A DNA stretch of 64,000 nt from Ignavibacteria bacterium UBA2373 (GTDB lineage Bacteria; Bacteroidota; Ignavibacteria; Kapaibacteriales; UBA961): assembly GCA_002344005.1 (NCBI GenBank), contig DDTD01000005.1, positions 79,997-143,996 of the forward strand. The letters are read 5' to 3'. Positions 60,805-64,000 of this stretch are shown here, piece after piece. Both the position numbers and the translations under genes were made by a program. The first letter of the stretch is position 1. Each line of letters begins with the position of its first letter. The notes under the pieces were generated by a model. The model saw only the letters and a list, made by a program, of their open reading frames with translations, ran no database searches and was not told the DNA's origin.

Positions 60805-63504
60805 TTATCGTATCACAGTGAGAGGGAGTGTAATCGTTGTTTTACCTGATGTGATAAGAGCTACATAATAACCCGCAGCAACATTTTCTGTATTCCACAG
60901 AACCTGTGTCTGATTTTGTGCCGTAAATACTGTTGTTCCCATAGCATCAACAATGTGAATATCTGCCGGAATATTACCCATATTTATTGTCATGGTGCTT
61001 GCAGCAGGGTTTGGTGCAATAATAATTGAATTCATCAATTCCTCTTGTACAGAAGATGCCATTTGTTTTCCTTGTGCTGTCATTTTAAAACCTGCAGCAC
61101 CATAATTGGAAACAATTTCGACGGTTAATTGCCGCTGAACTGTATCTTTCGGAGTAAACTTCACACTCAAATCCAAACTTGCTCCAATAGCAAGAGTAAG
61201 CGGTAATGCCGGATATGTTACATCGAAAAATTCTTCATCACCGGTAAGTATAATTTGTGTGATAGATACTTCCACATTACCCGTATTGAACACTTTAATG
61301 ACAGTATCTTGCGTTTTTCCAATCTCTGTTTTGCCCAAATTTGGTGCATTAAGATTTGTAATATCAATTTTATAAGCACATCCTTTGGCTTTGAGGGCAA
61401 TCGTTGGATTTGCGGTTGCCGAATTACTTTCAAAGGTAAGCGATCCTGTATATTCTTGCAATTCCGATGTGGAAAAGACAATTTCCAAAGATTTTTCTTC
61501 ATTTGCTTTGAGGGTAAATGGTATTGTCACCGGAGTTAATGTAAAACCATTACCGTCAAGAGTTATTTTTGTGACTGTAAGATCTGAGCCGCCGCCATTG
61601 ACAATTTTGGTTGTTGTTTTATGGAAAATACCGGGTGATTTACAGCCAAAATCAATGGTTGCGTCGGTAGCAATCAGCGAAGGACCGGCTGTGGGTTCGG
61701 TAACTGTTAGTTTGATAATTTTTGTTTCTACACTTCCGCATGAATTAAAAATAAGACATTGATAATTACCTGCATCGGTTGTTTTTGTTGAATTGATAGT
61801 AAGAGTGGAAAGCGTATCCGCAGAACGATTTTGTCCACCTTTGCTCCATTTATAGCGTGCATTAGGACCACCGCCTACAGCACGTAAACGTGTCACAGTA
61901 TTTGCTTTAACAACAGTGTCGTTAGTTTGAGAGATAAGAGCAACGCTTTTACGTACAGTTAATTTAAATGGTTGGGTGGTGATTGTCGTGCCACATTCAT
62001 TAGTTATGGTCACTTCATAGGTCGCAGCATCAACATCGGACGGGGAGGCAATAACATAGCTTGGACCTTGTGCAGCAGTGATGGTTGAACCATTACGTTT
62101 CCATTCATATTGCAATCCTGTGCCTGTTGCTTCGATAGTAAATTGTAATTCTTTACCTTCGCAAATACTCGTATCACGTGGTTGTTTGGTGATGGTGGCA
62201 GCCGGAGTAAGCGATACTCTGATAGGGGCTGTGGTTGTTGCCGGCGCGCATTCTCCGCTAATAACGCAATCATAGCTTTGTAAGTCATTATTTGTCAAAG
62301 CAGAAAGGAGTAATTCATTTGTTGTGGCACCATTGATATTTGTTCCTTGTTTGCGCCATTGATATGTAAGTCCTGCTCCGGAAGCATTTACACGCAATCT
62401 GACGGGTTTACCAAGACAAGCGGAGGTGTCGCTGCTTTGGGAAAGAAGTTGAGGAGCAGTTTTAATAATAACGGTTGCTTGCTGGCTTGTTACTTCCGAG
62501 CATCCTGTTATGACAACATCATAATTGCCTGCATCGGTCACGGTAGCAGCAGGAATTGTATAAGTGGGATTCGTTGCTCCATTGATAGGTGTTCCTCCTT
62601 TGCGCCAGCGGAAGGTATAAGCCGCATTATTATCGGTTGCTACTGTCAGGGTAATCGGTTGCCCCATACACACGGAAGAATTTGCCGGTTGTGTTGTAAT
62701 TGTCGGATTAGCTTTAATGGAAAATGCCGCATCGCTGACATCATTTGCCGTCGGGGTGCTGACACTTGTTACTTTCACAAGATATTGTGTTCCTGTGGGT
62801 TGATTATTGGGAATTGTCCAATTATAGGAAGAGGGGGTGACCGGAACGGTGGTTATTTCAGACCATGCTCCGCCATTATTTGTCGAAATTTCAATTTTTA
62901 CATTTCCTGTTAAACCTACGGGATTCCAAGAGATAATCTTTTCTTCTCCACGGCACCATGTTTCCCCGCCATTGGGTGAAGTGACTGTCATCGGCGTAGC
63001 AACAGTGATTGTAACATTATTCATAAAATTCCAAGTGTCACCAGTATAAGCACTATTATTATTAACAGCATTACCGGCTGCTTTCATGGTATATGTGCCT
63101 GTTGAAGTAGGGGCGGTCCAATTAAATGTCCATGTCGTTTCCCCGCTTGACATAGCTTTTCTACCATTGTGTGTTAGCTCACTGCCATTAAGTTGCGAAC
63201 CTGAACCGGCGCTTAATGTACCGGCACTTGACCCACCACTATTAGTAACAGCAAGATTAAACCCTGCATGTGAAAGTGAACCATGTGCCACGACCACAGT
63301 AAAACTTCTTTGTTCGCCCGGTGCCATAGTCACCGAACCACTGACACCTTGTATGCTAACGGTGGTAGCACTGCTTGAGCTACCATGGCATGTACAGCCG
63401 GATGTTGTCACACCACTTATACCACCATTATACGCTTGCAGCGATGAAAAACCGAATAAAAAGAAGGTGAAGAGAGCGCAAAACGTCGCATAACGTTTTA
63501 TCAT
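60805..63504 (-). CDS. T9SS-secreted multidomain protein (choice-of-anchor V, Ig-like, ASH-like domains)
   Basis: With the ATG at 63504 the protein has 899 residues; AGGAG stands 8 bases before it. After the signal peptide comes a Reeler-type choice-of-anchor V domain with a single heme-like GCTCHGSS motif and GSLSHAGFNLAV; then a Kre9/Knh1-like domain (SPNGGETWCRGEEKIISWNP), four Ig-like repeats (each with YxWRK/WKRNG and DAGNYxVxI), two ASH/Hydin-like domains, and a C-terminal type IX sorting domain (IIIAPNPAASTMTINMG). It is likely a surface or secreted adhesin. The CxxCH could bind heme c. Confidence 0.88.
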   Translation of the reverse strand: MIKRYATFCALFTFFLFGFSSLQAYNGGISGVTTSGCTCHGSSSSATTVSIQGVSGSVTMAPGEQRSFTVVVAHGSLSHAGFNLAVTNSGGSSAGTLSAGSGSQLNGSELTHNGRKAMSSGETTWTFNWTAPTSTGTYTMKAAGNAVNNNSAYTGDTWNFMNNVTITVATPMTVTSPNGGETWCRGEEKIISWNPVGLTGNVKIEISTNNGGAWSEITTVPVTPSSYNWTIPNNQPTGTQYLVKVTSVSTPTANDVSDAAFSIKANPTITTQPANSSVCMGQPITLTVATDNNAAYTFRWRKGGTPINGATNPTYTIPAATVTDAGNYDVVITGCSEVTSQQATVIIKTAPQLLSQSSDTSACLGKPVRLRVNASGAGLTYQWRKQGTNINGATTNELLLSALTNNDLQSYDCVISGECAPATTTAPIRVSLTPAATITKQPRDTSICEGKELQFTIEATGTGLQYEWKRNGSTITAAQGPSYVIASPSDVDAATYEVTITNECGTTITTQPFKLTVRKSVALISQTNDTVVKANTVTRLRAVGGGPNARYKWSKGGQNRSADTLSTLTINSTKTTDAGNYQCLIFNSCGSVETKIIKLTVTEPTAGPSLIATDATIDFGCKSPGIFHKTTTKIVNGGGSDLTVTKITLDGNGFTLTPVTIPFTLKANEEKSLEIVFSTSELQEYTGSLTFESNSATANPTIALKAKGCAYKIDITNLNAPNLGKTEIGKTQDTVIKVFNTGNVEVSITQIILTGDEEFFDVTYPALPLTLAIGASLDLSVKFTPKDTVQRQLTVEIVSNYGAAGFKMTAQGKQMASSVQEELMNSIIIAPNPAASTMTINMGNIPADIHIVDAMGTTVFTAQNQTQVLWNTENVAAGYYVALITSGKTTITLPLTVIR

Positions 63505-63802
63505 AAAAAAACTCCTAAGAAAATATATATATGTACGTTTGCAGCGACACAATTTTTCTACTTTTGTTACCGGACAACGGATAAATTTTTATATTGAGTA
63601 GTGTTGCTTGTAGGAAAAAATCAAAAATAGGTCGAACTGTATGCAATACTTTTTGGTGATTGTATTTTTCTGTAAACTCCATGTATAATTGAGCTTGTAG
63701 AATATTTTAAGATATTGTCGTACAGTGATTTTTAAACTATACGATGATATTTTCACTTTTTGAAAGTAAAAAATTAAGAGTAAGTGTCGTGATGCTTTTG
63801 GC
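63505..63802. other. Gene-free AT-rich stretch
   Basis: No convincing coding region, RNA gene or terminator is visible. It should contain the promoter for the minus-strand secreted protein. Confidence 0.35.
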
Positions 63803-63952
63803 ATGGTTCTCAATTATTTTGGAACTGATTATCAATCCGGTTCTTTTGGCGATGATATGTTTGCTACGGTGCATCTGTCAAAAATTCTTTGCACACCCCA
63901 AGACTCTGTGGCTATGCTCTCCATGCTCCAAGCAATAACACTAAAACGATAA
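63803..63952 (+). CDS. Small uncertain ORF or gene fragment, 49 residues
   Basis: The frame reads MVLNYFGTDYQSGSFGDDMF, then ATVHLSKILCTPQDSVAMLSMLQAITLKR. The composition looks coding-like, and the frame is open back to 63769 without another ATG. I do not recognise it; it could be a small gene, a remnant of a larger one, or chance. An overlapping frame at 63744-63938 looks less protein-like. Confidence 0.3.
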   Translation: MVLNYFGTDYQSGSFGDDMFATVHLSKILCTPQDSVAMLSMLQAITLKR

Positions 63953-63972
63953 ATAATACTACCCTTCTTTCA

Positions 63973-64000
63973 CAAAAAAAAACGCCTCGGGATTTTCCGA
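63973..64000 (-). terminator. Possible terminator cut by the window edge
   Basis: A run of A leads into CGCCTCGG-GATTTT-CCGA, which is half of a hairpin; if the next bases are GGCG the stem would be complete and would serve a minus-strand gene to the right. Confidence 0.35.

Noticed and set aside
63744..63938. 64-residue plus-strand frame with hydrophobic stretches.
   Set aside because: It overlaps a more protein-like frame at 63803-63952 and has odd cysteine-rich composition at its end.

Overview
The window reads as a chromosomal segment, about 40% GC by eye, from a member of the Bacteroidota–Chlorobiota superphylum. Signs of this are type IX secretion (T9SS) C-terminal sorting domains on two secreted proteins (36841-38106 and 60805-63504), TonB receptors with carboxypeptidase-regulatory N-termini, DUF5686/DUF4920/DUF3108/DUF2490 families, and a promoter of the TTTG-N20-TAnnTTTG type at 29613-29644. 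A complete flagellar rod/ring/hook-filament junction operon argues against typical flagellum-less Bacteroidia and fits lineages such as Kapabacteria or Ignavibacteria; that placement is inference. No rRNA, tRNA, CRISPR array, transposase or integrase was seen.

Layout. 1-1922 (minus): a degenerate cytochrome b-like membrane protein followed by a DUF6544-type protein cut by the window edge. 2274-10391 (plus): a small uncertain ORF, then flgF-flgG-flgA-flgH-flgI-flgJ-flgN-flgK-flgL, closely packed; FlgJ carries a lytic-transglycosylase (SLT) domain. 10395-15300 (minus): an island of five accessory genes separated by related intergenic repeats that look like integron attC sites: a membrane protein, a Schlafen-type helicase with a nuclease-like N-terminus, a zeta-toxin-like kinase with a small glycine-zipper partner, and an unknown protein. 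15597-22709: a TonB receptor behind a TetR-like operator, a fatty acid desaturase, a magnesium-chelatase-like AAA+ ATPase, a LysE exporter and a glycosyltransferase-like protein.

22860-32647 (plus): a TPR lipoprotein and a Crp/Fnr regulator; a surface/polyphosphate-type cluster (lipoprotein, VTC domain, DUF4956, DUF2490 barrel); then a TonB receptor and an iron-uptake-type operon (imelysin, DUF6686, di-heme DUF1111 oxidoreductase) with a well-placed inverted repeat inside its promoter. 32777-39444: an SbtA-type bicarbonate transporter, DUF5686 protein, MarR regulator divergent from a T9SS-secreted HmuY-like protein, a PD40-repeat protein and a 54-residue membrane protein.

39520-49790 (plus) is mostly housekeeping: SpoU methyltransferase, acyl-CoA dehydrogenase, TatD nuclease fused in frame to an outer-membrane barrel (possibly through one extra T), S41 protease, DUF3108, Obg, NifU-like, TcdA and an ANKH/MATE-like transporter. 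49806-54653 (minus) holds a RavA/MoxR ATPase – CrcB – DUF4920 – DUF58 – GNAT operon and a PAP2 phosphatase. 54883-60496 (plus) holds a second DUF3108 protein, a globin, a large TPR/DUF3857/transglutaminase protein and 5-formyl-THF cyclo-ligase. The window closes with a large T9SS-secreted multidomain protein (minus) and a small uncertain ORF.
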